From Pseudomonadota bacterium (GTDB taxonomy: Bacteria > Pseudomonadota > Alphaproteobacteria > UBA2136 > JAPKEQ01), in the NCBI GenBank assembly GCA_036141575.1, contig JAYZXF010000011.1, positions 109,021-173,020 on the forward strand: a DNA stretch of 64,000 bases. Direction: 5' to 3'. The translations under genes and the position numbers were made by a program. Positions 9,123 to 17,428 of this stretch are shown one piece after another. The first letter of the stretch is position 1. The number at the start of each line of letters is the position of its first letter. The notes beneath the pieces are model-generated. The model was not told the origin of the DNA and searched no databases. It saw nothing but the letters and a program-made list of their open reading frames with translations.

Positions 9123-10124
9123 ATGGCAGATAAAAAGCGTGCCTTTAGTGGCATTCAGTCTACAGGTCGCCTCACACTTGGTAACTACCTTGGGGCCCTT
9201 AAACAACACGTCTCTTTTCAGGATGCTTATGATGCAATCTTTTGCGTGGTAAACCTTCACGCAATCACAGTGCGTCAAGATCCGAAAGAGCTGATTGATA
9301 ATACGTATGACTGTGTCGCTTGGTACCTTGCATGTGGCCTTGATCCTAAAAAGGCGATTCTATTTGCACAAAGCCATGTGAAAGCGCATGCAGAACTTAA
9401 CTGGGTGCTAAGCACATTCACGCAAGTGGGTGAGCTTGAGCGTATGACGCAGTACAAAGATAAGTCTCAACAGCATAAACAAAACGTCAATGCTGGGCTT
9501 CTCACGTACCCAACGCTTATGGCAGCAGATATTCTGCTGTACAACACAGATATCGTACCTGTGGGTGAAGATCAAAAGCAGCATATTGAGCTGGCGCGTA
9601 ATATTGCTATTCGTTTTAACGGCATTTACGGTGAAGATAAGTTTGTGGTGCCAGAGCATTACCATCCACCAGTCGCAGCTCGCGTGAAAGATCTTTCTCA
9701 GCCTGAGCGTAAGATGAGTAAATCCCTACCGGGTAAAGGTTGTGTCCTGATTGAAGATGATCCTGCAACGATTCTTAAAAAATTCAAAAAAGCGACAACA
9801 GATAATGATGCTCAAGTGCGCCTAGACGCTGAAAATCAGCCAGGTATCACAAACCTTCTAGAAATTTACGCGGCAACAAAAGGCATTTCATCTGAAGATG
9901 CACTCAGCGAATTTAAAGACAGCCGTTACGGGGACTTTAAAGTGGCTGTGGGTGAAGCTGTTGCGGCTTCACTAGAGCCTGTGCAGCAGGAGTACAAACG
10001 TATTCTTGCAGATCGCGCCTTTATGGATAGTGTTCTCAAAGATGGTGCAGAGCGTGCAGCTGTGATTGCAGATGCTAAAGTTGCTGAAATTTATAAAGCT
10101 GTTGGCTTTATTCAGAAAGGTTAA
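9123..10124 (+). CDS. trpS: Tryptophan--tRNA ligase
   Basis: 333 residues, the normal length for bacterial TrpRS, a class I aminoacyl-tRNA synthetase charging tRNA-Trp. Seen: the HIGH-equivalent region in STGRLTLGNYLGAL (residues ~13-26), the family motif GEDQKQHIELARNIA, and KMSKS at 197-201. ATG at 9123. The 3' end is 5 bp before the next gene, implying co-transcription. In many alphaproteobacteria trpS follows murJ; here it does not. Confidence 0.97.
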   Translation: MADKKRAFSGIQSTGRLTLGNYLGALKQHVSFQDAYDAIFCVVNLHAITVRQDPKELIDNTYDCVAWYLACGLDPKKAILFAQSHVKAHAELNWVLSTFTQVGELERMTQYKDKSQQHKQNVNAGLLTYPTLMAADILLYNTDIVPVGEDQKQHIELARNIAIRFNGIYGEDKFVVPEHYHPPVAARVKDLSQPERKMSKSLPGKGCVLIEDDPATILKKFKKATTDNDAQVRLDAENQPGITNLLEIYAATKGISSEDALSEFKDSRYGDFKVAVGEAVAASLEPVQQEYKRILADRAFMDSVLKDGAERAAVIADAKVAEIYKAVGFIQKG

Positions 10125-10129
10125 TTTTC

Positions 10130-11104
10130 GTGGCGAGAGCAAAAAAACGTTTTTCTAAAAGCAAACTTGTAAAAGCTGAAAAGCTTGCGGTTTATTCTGC
10201 GATTCTGTTCGCAATTGGTGTTGCAATCTCTATGCTTTACGTAGGTGTTGGTGATGTGTGGGGCCATATTAAGGCACTTCCTGCATGGCTATGGGGCGCG
10301 CTTGTTTTAAGTTCTGCTGCAAACATGGGACTTCGTGGTTACCGCTGGCCGCTGTTTGTAAATAAGCTGGGGCTTAAAGTACCTCTTAAACGTATTTGGC
10401 TCTACTACCTTTCAGGTAATGCGATGGTGGTAACACCGGGTAAATTTGGTGCGGTACTCCGCCTGTGGTTCTTGCAAAAAGGGCATGGTATTCCTTACCG
10501 TAAAACACTCCCACTGATGATGATGGACCCAATTACCGACCTTGCTGCACTGCTTTTGATTGTGCTGTTTGGTAAACTTGCTGTGCCGCATATGCAGGAA
10601 ACAGCAATCTTCGTATTTGGGGCTGTCTTTATTGGTGCTGTCGCACTTATGGCGCAGCCAAAGCTTCTTTTGATGCAAATTAAACTAATGTATCGCTTGT
10701 TTGGTAAGCGTGGTAAACGTTTCTTTGCCGTGCTTCAAAAGATTGCTCGTAACCTTACTCAACTGGTTTCACCAATTGTGTTCTTGCAGGCTGTGATCCT
10801 TTCCTTCCTTGGTTGGATGGCTGTTGTTTGGGCGTTCCAGCATGTGCTTATGGCGATGGGACATGACGTGAGTTTGTCTATGGCAGCCTTTATTTATGCT
10901 CTACCAATTATCATTGGTGGTGCCTCAATGATGCCGGGCGGCCTTGGTGCTGCTGAGGCGTCTATGCTGGCGCTGCTGGCTCTTGCTGATGTACCGCTTG
11001 ATGCTGCTGTTGCAGCTGTGGCTGTTATCCGCTTTATTACGCTGTGGGGTGGTGTTGGTGTTGGATTTTCTTTGCTTCCACTGGCGGTGAAGAAGGTCAG
11101 TTGA
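10130..11104 (+). CDS. Flippase-like integral membrane protein (LPG synthase TM / UPF0104 family)
   Basis: 324 residues with about eight hydrophobic segments and a basic N-terminus (KKRFSKSKLVKAEK). The motif AGGVTPGKFGAVLR-like stretch (VVTPGKFGAVLRLWFL) and MMPGGLGAAEASM are typical of the UPF0104/LPG_synthase_TM family, whose members include lipid flippase-like domains and hopanoid or lipid transport partners. The substrate cannot be named. GTG start at 10130 with GGTTAATTTTC upstream; it lies directly behind trpS. A palindromic repeat follows. Confidence 0.8.
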   Translation: MARAKKRFSKSKLVKAEKLAVYSAILFAIGVAISMLYVGVGDVWGHIKALPAWLWGALVLSSAANMGLRGYRWPLFVNKLGLKVPLKRIWLYYLSGNAMVVTPGKFGAVLRLWFLQKGHGIPYRKTLPLMMMDPITDLAALLLIVLFGKLAVPHMQETAIFVFGAVFIGAVALMAQPKLLLMQIKLMYRLFGKRGKRFFAVLQKIARNLTQLVSPIVFLQAVILSFLGWMAVVWAFQHVLMAMGHDVSLSMAAFIYALPIIIGGASMMPGGLGAAEASMLALLALADVPLDAAVAAVAVIRFITLWGGVGVGFSLLPLAVKKVS

Positions 11105-11116
11105 TATACTCACATG

Positions 11117-11264
11117 TATAGTTATTTAAATCATTAAATAGCCACTGCTGCAAATGTTAGCTTATTGCGCTTCCAGTGCTCATGTACTTTAAGTACACTG
11201 CGCTCTGGTTCTCATAACCTATTCATTTTCGCTAGCGTCTATTGATGATTAAAAATACTATATA
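11117..11264. repeat. Palindromic intergenic repeat, copy B
   Basis: The longest copy, 148 bp. The left arm (11117-11155) and right arm (11224-11264) are complementary over about 39 bp with few mismatches. Inner boxes are CTGCAAATG and CATTTTCGC. The centre is a perfect palindrome TGTACTT-T-AAGTACA (11183-11197) flanked by CCAGTGCTCA and CTGCGCTCTGG. It lies between the flippase-like gene and dsbB. Confidence 0.85.
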
Positions 11265-11281
11265 AGAAGAAAGCTTTATAA

Positions 11282-11785
11282 ATGAAAAAGTTACTGAACT
11301 ATTTCTGGACAGAAGAACGCCTTTGGATGTTGTTTTTACTCGGGAGCCTTGGGCTTGTGATTGCAGCCTTTATTTTTGAATATGGCTTTGATGCCAAGCC
11401 TTGCAAAATGTGCTGGGAACAACGTTATGGGCATTGGGGTATGGTAGTGGTCGGTCTTATTGGCCTTAAACTTCCTATCAGTTTTTTATGGAAGCGTCTC
11501 CTGCTTCTTGTACCTGTGCTTTATAGTGGTTATGTGGGGATGTATCAATCACTGGGGCAGCTTGGTCTGGTAGAACTTCCAGCTTCATGCCGTGGTAACG
11601 CAGGCGGCCTTGCAAGTGCAGATGATTTGCTGTCTAGCTTTGAAAACTTTAAAGCTGCGCCAGATTGTGCAGCGATTGACTTTACAATTTTTGGGCTGTC
11701 ATTTGCCCAGTGGAATGTTGCCATTATGCTTGGATTTGTTCTGGTCATTGCTGCAACATTTATCATTAAACCAAGAGCGAAATAG
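11282..11785 (+). CDS. dsbB: Disulfide bond formation protein B
   Basis: 167 residues with four hydrophobic segments. Inner-membrane oxidase that reoxidises DsbA and passes electrons to quinone. The two redox pairs are present: C41-K-M-C44 after the first membrane segment and C103/C129 in the second periplasmic loop, nearly the same numbering as in E. coli DsbB. ATG at 11282 with AGAAGAAAG upstream. Many Cys-rich secreted proteins are encoded in this window and could be indirect clients. Confidence 0.93.
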   Translation: MKKLLNYFWTEERLWMLFLLGSLGLVIAAFIFEYGFDAKPCKMCWEQRYGHWGMVVVGLIGLKLPISFLWKRLLLLVPVLYSGYVGMYQSLGQLGLVELPASCRGNAGGLASADDLLSSFENFKAAPDCAAIDFTIFGLSFAQWNVAIMLGFVLVIAATFIIKPRAK

Positions 11786-11802
11786 AAAAGGGGAATAAGG
11801 GG

Positions 11803-12144
11803 ATGACTGTAATTACACTTAAAGATTACCAAAAATGGACAAATGAAACAGCAATCTACCCAGATGCTGGTACAGGTAACATTCATGAAATTATGTACTG
11901 TGCTCTTGGTCTATCAAGTGAAGCCGGTGAAATGGCAAACTACGTGAAGAAGCTGTACCGTGATGGCGACACTGCTGAAATGCGCCAGAACGTAGCGGAT
12001 GAACTTGGTGATGTGCTTTGGTACGCTGCGCGTACAGCAGAAAGCCTTGGTGTAGACCTGCAAGAGCTGATGGAAAAGAACCAAGCAAAGCTAAAATCTC
12101 GTAAAACACGTGGTAAGCTTTCAGGATCAGGAGATCATAGATAA
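11803..12144 (+). CDS. MazG-like nucleotide pyrophosphohydrolase
   Basis: 113 residues of the all-alpha NTP pyrophosphohydrolase fold. The metal-binding signature is visible as SSEAGEMANYVKK followed by DELGDVLWY, i.e. the ExxE and ExxD pattern. Likely hydrolyses non-canonical or excess (d)NTPs to monophosphates. The stop codon overlaps the ATG of mpl (TAATG), so the two are translationally coupled. The basic tail (KLKSRKTRGK) is common in this subfamily. Confidence 0.85.
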   Translation: MTVITLKDYQKWTNETAIYPDAGTGNIHEIMYCALGLSSEAGEMANYVKKLYRDGDTAEMRQNVADELGDVLWYAARTAESLGVDLQELMEKNQAKLKSRKTRGKLSGSGDHR

Positions 12145-13565
12145 TGCACATTCATGTTATCGGTCTTTGTGGTGTAGGGATGAGTGCTGTGGCCATGCTA
12201 CAGCGTGATGCTGGCCATACGATTTCTGGCAGTGATGAAGGGTTTTACCCGCCTGTGAGCGATTACCTTGCCCTTCATAAGTTTGACTTTAAGCAAGGCT
12301 ATAAAGCAAGCAACATTCCTGCACAGACCGATGCATTTATGATTGGTAAAAATGCCAAGCTGACGCCTGAACAAAACGAAGAAGTAAAAGCAGCCGTTGA
12401 AAGCGGAAAGCCAATTTACTCTTACCCAGAGCTTCTCTCTCAAGTTTCGGCAGATAAAGAACGTATTTGCGTTGTTGGGAGCTACGGTAAATCAACCTGT
12501 ACAGCGCTTCTTTCTTTCCTTCTAGAGCATGCAGGGCTGGAACCAAGCTACTTTATGGGTGCAATTGCCTCAGGTATGCCACGCACATCTAAAAAAGCTT
12601 CTGGTGAGCTGTTTGTGATTGAGGGGGATGAGTACCCATCGGCCAATGATGATGACCGTTCTAAGTTTATGCATTACGCTCCGGGTCATGTACTGATGAC
12701 AGCAGCAACGCATGATCATGTAAATGTGTTTCCAACTCCGGAAGATTATAAAGCTCCATTTATCGAGCTTGTAAAAGGTATGCCAGAAGTAGGTACGCTT
12801 GTGGTGTGTGCAGATAATGAAGAAGCTCTTGAAGTGGTGAATCGTTCTGGTAAAACAGCTGTGACATATGGTTTCTCAAAGGATGCGGATTATCATGTTC
12901 AATCTGTTGATTACGGCACAGAAAGTTTCCTACATATTTTAATGCCTGAAGGTGCAACGCTCACCTTTAAAACATCTTTGCTTGGTGCGCATAACATGCA
13001 AAACATTTGTGGTGTAGTCGCCATGATTCTTGAGAATGAATGGCTTGATTACACAGCTATTGCAGCAGGCCTTAAGGATTTTCAAGGCATTCGTCGTCGT
13101 TTGGATCGTCTAACGCCTGAGGGATCTGTGCCTGTGCATGAAGGTTTTGGCTCTTCTTATGAAAAAGCCCGTGCAGCGATTGAAGCAATGAAACTGCATT
13201 ACGCTGATAAGAAACTGATTATTGTGTTTGAGCCGCACACCTTTAGCTGGCGTAACCGTGATGCCCTTCATTGGTATGATGACGTATTTGAAGGTGCAGA
13301 GAACGTTCTAGTCTATGAACCAGCAACGCAAGGCTCAGGTAGCCATAAGCAGCTCACACAAGACGAAATTGTAGAGCGTGTAAAGGCTGCGGGCTATGAA
13401 ACTGTAGCGATTCACAATGCAGAAGATGGTTTGGCAGCGCTTTCTCCACTTGTGACAGAGGAGACGGCTATTCTTCTTCTTACATCAGGTGACCTTGGTG
13501 GCTTGATCAAAAAAATCCCAGAATGGATTAAAAATTCTACTCAAACCTTGCTGCAAACAGCTTAA
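12144..13565 (+). CDS. mpl: UDP-N-acetylmuramate:L-alanyl-gamma-D-glutamyl-meso-diaminopimelate ligase
   Basis: 473 residues of the Mur ligase family; Mpl attaches recycled tripeptide to UDP-MurNAc in peptidoglycan recycling. Seen: N-terminal Rossmann start MHIHVIGLCGVGMSAVAML, ATP loop GSYGKST at 112-118, central EGDEYPSANDDDRSKF, and the C-terminal DFQGIRRR and FEPHTFSWRNRDA regions. The ATP loop is unusual, as the family norm is G-T-x-G-K-T-T. The last ~11 codons and stop are contributed by an intergenic palindromic repeat. It could instead be a MurC-like ligase, but the start, the EGDEY motif and the C-terminus favour Mpl. Confidence 0.85.
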   Translation: MHIHVIGLCGVGMSAVAMLQRDAGHTISGSDEGFYPPVSDYLALHKFDFKQGYKASNIPAQTDAFMIGKNAKLTPEQNEEVKAAVESGKPIYSYPELLSQVSADKERICVVGSYGKSTCTALLSFLLEHAGLEPSYFMGAIASGMPRTSKKASGELFVIEGDEYPSANDDDRSKFMHYAPGHVLMTAATHDHVNVFPTPEDYKAPFIELVKGMPEVGTLVVCADNEEALEVVNRSGKTAVTYGFSKDADYHVQSVDYGTESFLHILMPEGATLTFKTSLLGAHNMQNICGVVAMILENEWLDYTAIAAGLKDFQGIRRRLDRLTPEGSVPVHEGFGSSYEKARAAIEAMKLHYADKKLIIVFEPHTFSWRNRDALHWYDDVFEGAENVLVYEPATQGSGSHKQLTQDEIVERVKAAGYETVAIHNAEDGLAALSPLVTEETAILLLTSGDLGGLIKKIPEWIKNSTQTLLQTA

Positions 13566-13655
13566 GCCATGCAGTGCTCACCTCGTGTATAAAAAATACA
13601 CGTCGGTTTGCGCGCTGAATCGCCTAAATGTTTTCGCTAAGGTTGAGCGAATTTT
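13531..13655. repeat. Palindromic intergenic repeat, copy C (overlaps the mpl 3' end)
   Basis: 125-bp palindrome. Left end AAAATTCTACTCAAACCTT then GCTGCAAAC; right end GTTTTCGCTAAGGTTGAGCG then AATTTT. Centre GTGTAT-aaaaa-ATACAC (13585-13601). The first 35 bp are inside mpl and encode its C-terminus and stop. It aligns closely with copy F along its length. Confidence 0.85.
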
Positions 13656-13691
13656 ATAGAACTTTGCTTAGAATAAAGAAAGCTTAGCTTT

Positions 13692-14144
13692 TTACTCTGG
13701 GCCAACGTTGAGTGTTACGCGGCTACCAAGTTTCACATCAGCTTCGATAATGATTGCAACAAAGCGACCTGGCTTTGCATAGTACATAGATGATGTTGCA
13801 GACTGGAAAGCGTTGACTTTGTTCCAGCCGTTATCAGCCATTTGGCGCTCAAAGAAGCGGTACAGGCTATCTACATCACCACGGCCAACCATGCTGATTT
13901 TACCCACTGTTTGGCTTGGGCTTGTGAAGATAACACTGCGCTCAAGGTCAATTGTGTGGCTTGATGGAAGAGGAATATCAGGAAAAGCACTTACAATACC
14001 ACGCTCAAATTCGCTGGTATCTGTCACAAGAACTGTTTCACCGTTTTCGTTAACAACTTCACGGTCAGGTCTCATTTTTGTCCCGCCAAGCATACATCCT
14101 GTTAGGATCACGCTCATTAGGGTGGCACCTAGAATTTGGTACAT
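13692..14144 (-). CDS. Putative lipoprotein of unknown function
   Basis: 150 residues from the ATG at 14144 (MYQILGATLM). This start is chosen over a GTG at 14192 because it puts a signal peptide and lipobox LTGC directly at the N-terminus; the next residues are MLGG, so no inner-membrane retention signal is evident. The C-terminal ~80 residues (YRFFERQMADNGWNK, YYAKPGRFVAIIIE) resemble small periplasmic domains seen in other lipoproteins, but I cannot name the family. It follows hslO in the same direction across a 150-bp gap. Confidence 0.75.
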   Translation of the reverse strand: MYQILGATLMSVILTGCMLGGTKMRPDREVVNENGETVLVTDTSEFERGIVSAFPDIPLPSSHTIDLERSVIFTSPSQTVGKISMVGRGDVDSLYRFFERQMADNGWNKVNAFQSATSSMYYAKPGRFVAIIIEADVKLGSRVTLNVGPE

Positions 14145-14207
14145 GGGCTTTTCTCTTTTTATGTTATTTGTGTGAGATGTAGCGTTGGGCACACGACACC
14201 TATACTG

Positions 14208-14239
14208 TTTATGCTGAAACAGTGAGAGCGTTCTGTCAA
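14208..14239 (-). promoter_or_regulatory. Possible promoter of the lipoprotein gene
   Basis: Read on the minus strand: TTGACA (complement of 14234-14239), 17 bp, then CAGCAT. The -35 is perfect, the -10 is poor. It points at the lipoprotein ATG about 65 bp away. Confidence 0.35.
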
Positions 14240-14293
14240 CAGGAAGGATGTGTTCTATAAGCTAAAGCGTTGCGAAAAGTACACGCTTTTGGA

Positions 14294-15196
14294 TTAGTTC
14301 CACTTATCGCCGAAAATCTTTTTCAGCTCAGCTTCACCAAATGATTTGGTAATGCCTGTAAACTCACATGTCATTTCAATTGGACCTTCTTCAAGCAGTG
14401 TTTTGCACTGGTCTGGTCCAAGAGAAGAAAGTGCACGTTCCATGCGGCTTTGCATGTCTGCCACAACAAAGTTGAGTGGCTGCTCTGGGAAAATGCGCAC
14501 TGTATCTTCTGCAAAGAGGCGACGGAGAAGTTCACGTTCGTGAATTTTGCCTGGAAGAGCTTCTTCAGGAGTCAATGTATCTAGAATCATGGCCATGCGT
14601 GTCCAATCATCTTCGCTGGCTTCATCTTCTTGTGGTGTTGCTTGTAGGAAGACAGCACCCACTGGCATGCGCTCATCGTCGCGCTCTGTGACAACGCGAA
14701 TGCATGTTTTCAGCTGAACAGATTCTTCAAAGTATTTCTCAAGTGAGCTACTTACGGATGTACTGTTGAGTTCAACCATGCTTTGGAAAACATCGTCTTT
14801 ACCAGAAAATTTAACAGTTACCACCAGCATGCTCTTTTCTGTAGCGATATCTGCAAAGGTGAGAGGCTTATCTGTTTTCTCTTGGTTACAGTAAGCTTTC
14901 AGGCTGCCGTCATGGCTGCACTGCGCCACAAGGAGGCTCGCAGGGCCGTCGCTGTGAATTTGAATTGTGACATCTGCACCTTGCTTAAGGTCTGTCGCCA
15001 TTACCGTTGCTGCTGCAAGGAGTTCTGCAAGGCATTGGCCAACAACAGCGTCACGTTTAGTGAGAGATGGGATCTGGCTTACGATATCGTCAATACGAAG
15101 AACGCGTCCGCGGATTGGAACGTTATCAAGCATAAATGGGCATAGGCGTCCAATTGACGCATGGGCCGTGTTTCCTGGTGCAATAATATTTGTCAT
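14294..15196 (-). CDS. hslO: Hsp33-like chaperonin lacking the zinc-switch cysteines
   Basis: 300 residues. The N-terminal domain matches Hsp33, the redox-regulated cytosolic holdase (RDAVVGQCLAELLAAATVMA, LKQGADVTIQI, DGSLKAYC). The helical linker and C-terminal domain are also recognisable (ERELLRRLFAED, RMERALSSLG, EMTCEFTG). The CxC that normally precedes RMERAL is replaced by a VVAD-type stretch, and the second motif CxxC is C-E-F-T, so at most one or two of four zinc cysteines remain. It may be constitutively active or regulated by unfolding alone. ATG at 15196, with no close upstream partner. Confidence 0.88.
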   Translation of the reverse strand: MTNIIAPGNTAHASIGRLCPFMLDNVPIRGRVLRIDDIVSQIPSLTKRDAVVGQCLAELLAAATVMATDLKQGADVTIQIHSDGPASLLVAQCSHDGSLKAYCNQEKTDKPLTFADIATEKSMLVVTVKFSGKDDVFQSMVELNSTSVSSSLEKYFEESVQLKTCIRVVTERDDERMPVGAVFLQATPQEDEASEDDWTRMAMILDTLTPEEALPGKIHERELLRRLFAEDTVRIFPEQPLNFVVADMQSRMERALSSLGPDQCKTLLEEGPIEMTCEFTGITKSFGEAELKKIFGDKWN

Positions 15197-15251
15197 AGCA
15201 TCTACTTATAACCTTATGCGTATCAGGTCAAGGCCCTTGCGGCCAGAAGTG

Positions 15252-16418
15252 CTATTTTATGAGGTGCTTACCACTCTCATCTCTGTGTTTTTTCAAGTAC
15301 TTCATAAACGGTGTTCCGCCTGTTCCAATGTCAGTTGGGTTACCGTCAGCATCTCGGGCTTGTTTATGAATGTAGCTTGCAGCGTACTCAAGGTGACGTG
15401 TTCTGAAATCTTCAACAGCCGTAACAATGTCATTGTATAGGCCTGTGAGTTCAGCGTTACCAGCAGAGGTCACAAAATCACGGAGTCTACTTTCAGAGCG
15501 TACGTCTTCAATAAAGGCACGGTGTGCAGGTGGGCGGTATTCATGAAGTTCATCAAGGTACTCTTTAAGAGGATCGTTCTCATGGGCAATACCGAGGAAG
15601 CCATCCATTGTCGGAACAATAGAGCTTTGTGAGCCTGTTTGACCTCTAAATGGTTGTGGTTCACCTTTGTATTTATCAACGCCTTCATAGATCAGTCCAT
15701 CTGGTAGGGCAGGGTTACCTTTCCAACCGTGAATGTATGGGCGAACGCGGTGGTAGTAAATGTACGGGTCGCACTGTTCAGGCATGCGGTCAAACACAGG
15801 GTTAATTTCGTTCCAAGCCTCTTTAATGGTTTTAAGGCCTTCGACGATGCGAGGCAGGTCTTTCTCTTCAACGGCTTTAATGACCCATGGAATTTCTGCA
15901 AGGGCTTTGCCGGCTTTCGCTTCAATTTCAACATGCACAAGGATGAACCAGTTTTCATCAACGCCACCAAAGAAGTTTTGAATGGTTGCGATGTTATTTA
16001 GGTTCACGTCACCATCTGGGTCAATCTTAAACCAGTTGTCTAGCGTGTAAGATGTGTAAGGCAGAAGAGGGTATTGGCCAATGCGTTCTGCAAGTTTGCA
16101 GAAGGGTACAGCAATGTTTCTTGGAAGGACTTGAGCGGCTTCTTTTTCACCCCATACGTACGCTTGCACAAGAAAAGAGTAACGCACCATCAGCATACGA
16201 AGCTGCGCATCGTCTAATTCTGGAAGCCATGCATCCATATCAATTTCAGGAAGGTGATTGAGGAATGTTCTGAGCCTGCCGCTTGTCATCAGGCCGCTGA
16301 GCATATCGCCAGCACCAGCAATGGCATCAAAAACTTCAGGAAGCTCTACTTCATCCATTGGATATGGGCTTAAAAAACCAAACTCTGGGGTTACGTCATA
16401 GGCCTTAAGAGGTTTCAT
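15252..16418 (-). CDS. Indoleamine 2,3-dioxygenase family haem protein
   Basis: 388 residues; predicted haem dioxygenase opening the indole ring of tryptophan (or a related indole) to N-formylkynurenine. Diagnostic IDO blocks are seen: YYHRVRPYIHGW (~231-242), PQPFRGQTGSQSSIVP (~255-270), YRPPAHRAFI (~294-303) and GTGGTPFM (~366-373). R258 corresponds to the substrate-binding Arg, and H342 in RTRHLEYA is the probable proximal haem ligand. A strong AAGGAGA precedes the ATG at 16418. No kynurenine-pathway genes lie nearby, so the product's fate is unknown. Confidence 0.88.
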   Translation of the reverse strand: MKPLKAYDVTPEFGFLSPYPMDEVELPEVFDAIAGAGDMLSGLMTSGRLRTFLNHLPEIDMDAWLPELDDAQLRMLMVRYSFLVQAYVWGEKEAAQVLPRNIAVPFCKLAERIGQYPLLPYTSYTLDNWFKIDPDGDVNLNNIATIQNFFGGVDENWFILVHVEIEAKAGKALAEIPWVIKAVEEKDLPRIVEGLKTIKEAWNEINPVFDRMPEQCDPYIYYHRVRPYIHGWKGNPALPDGLIYEGVDKYKGEPQPFRGQTGSQSSIVPTMDGFLGIAHENDPLKEYLDELHEYRPPAHRAFIEDVRSESRLRDFVTSAGNAELTGLYNDIVTAVEDFRTRHLEYAASYIHKQARDADGNPTDIGTGGTPFMKYLKKHRDESGKHLIK

Positions 16419-16464
16419 GTAGAGGTCTCCTTATTCAATTATTCAAGAGACCATGATACGGATT

Positions 16465-17268
16465 TTAGATGTCTCTGCAAATTCTTTGAATAGAAGGGAC
16501 ACCATCTTTTTTAGTGAGTTTACGTACACAGCCAAAAACTTCTTTTGTGAGCGTGCATTTTCCGATGTCGTCGCCTGTTTCCCAAAACTCAACAAGTTCT
16601 TCTGTTGAAAGGTTTTCTTTAATTGTGCATAGGCCTTGGCATTTTTCAGATGAAGAACATTTTTGGCCGCCATCTGATGTGAGCTCGGCACATACATATC
16701 CTGTCTTAGAGAGCAGGACTGTTGTATTGCCTTTCATGAGGCAGTTCATGGCTTGTGTTCTTGTGCAGAGCAGGTGGGCGTTATCGCCTGTGCAACCAGT
16801 CAGGCCTGCTGTATTTTGAGCAAGTGTAAAGTAACCAGTGTCTAGATTGTTCAGGAAGCGTTCATACATAATTTTAAGCTGCATGTGCTTCGTTGTTTCA
16901 AGGAAATCGCCTTTTTTTCTGACCTCAGCGGCATCGTCTGTACTACACCATTTTTCACCTGTAAATAGTGTTGCACAACCAACAGGGTGACTGTACATGC
17001 TGCATCTACCAGGGTTCCTTGGATCTTCTGTTGGAGTGATCTTAATTTTTTGAGATTCATTTACTGTGCTGACAAGTAGGCAATTCCCCTGACAGTCATT
17101 ATCTGTGCCGCAAGGTTTGTCTTTATCAAGAGTTTTAAAATTACAGATCTCACGACCATAGGCCTTCATTGTGAACCCGCCTTGCTCTTCACAGGATGTG
17201 TTCTCAGCAAGGCTGACCATGCTGATGCTTGCAAAAGTGAGTGCAAGTAGGATGTATTTTTTAATCAT
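16465..17268 (-). CDS. Cys-rich secreted protein of unknown function
   Basis: 267 residues from the ATG at 17268 (MIKKYILLAL), chosen because TTGGAG lies 8 bp upstream and a clean signal peptide ending near SLA follows. The mature part holds about 20 cysteines, including CGTDNDCQGNC and KCSSSEKCQGLC, suggesting a repeated disulfide-stabilised motif, roughly two related halves. I do not recognise the family. It is divergent from the TraU-like gene cluster across 160 bp; a shared role at the cell envelope is possible but only inferred. Confidence 0.75.
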   Translation of the reverse strand: MIKKYILLALTFASISMVSLAENTSCEEQGGFTMKAYGREICNFKTLDKDKPCGTDNDCQGNCLLVSTVNESQKIKITPTEDPRNPGRCSMYSHPVGCATLFTGEKWCSTDDAAEVRKKGDFLETTKHMQLKIMYERFLNNLDTGYFTLAQNTAGLTGCTGDNAHLLCTRTQAMNCLMKGNTTVLLSKTGYVCAELTSDGGQKCSSSEKCQGLCTIKENLSTEELVEFWETGDDIGKCTLTKEVFGCVRKLTKKDGVPSIQRICRDI

Positions 17269-17365
17269 TATGAGCTCCAAATTGCCTATGTATCTGCAAT
17301 TCTATCATAACCTGATGCTTTTGCCACAGGAAGGCCTTTATATTTTTTATGATTACTCTTTAGGC

Positions 17366-17394
17366 TTGAAAACGAAGGGATTAATGCCAATACT
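17366..17394 (+). promoter_or_regulatory. Possible promoter upstream of the small secreted protein
   Basis: TTGAAA at 17366-17371, 17-bp spacer, AATACT at 17389-17394, 35 bp before the ATG at 17429. Moderate match only. Confidence 0.35.
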
Positions 17395-17428
17395 TATAAA
17401 TAGGTAGTGGAATTTTAGGAGATAGGTC

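Noticed and set aside
14967..15440. 157-residue plus-strand frame across hslO and the IDO gene end
   Set aside because: It crosses the ends of two well-supported minus-strand genes and has no recognisable protein features.
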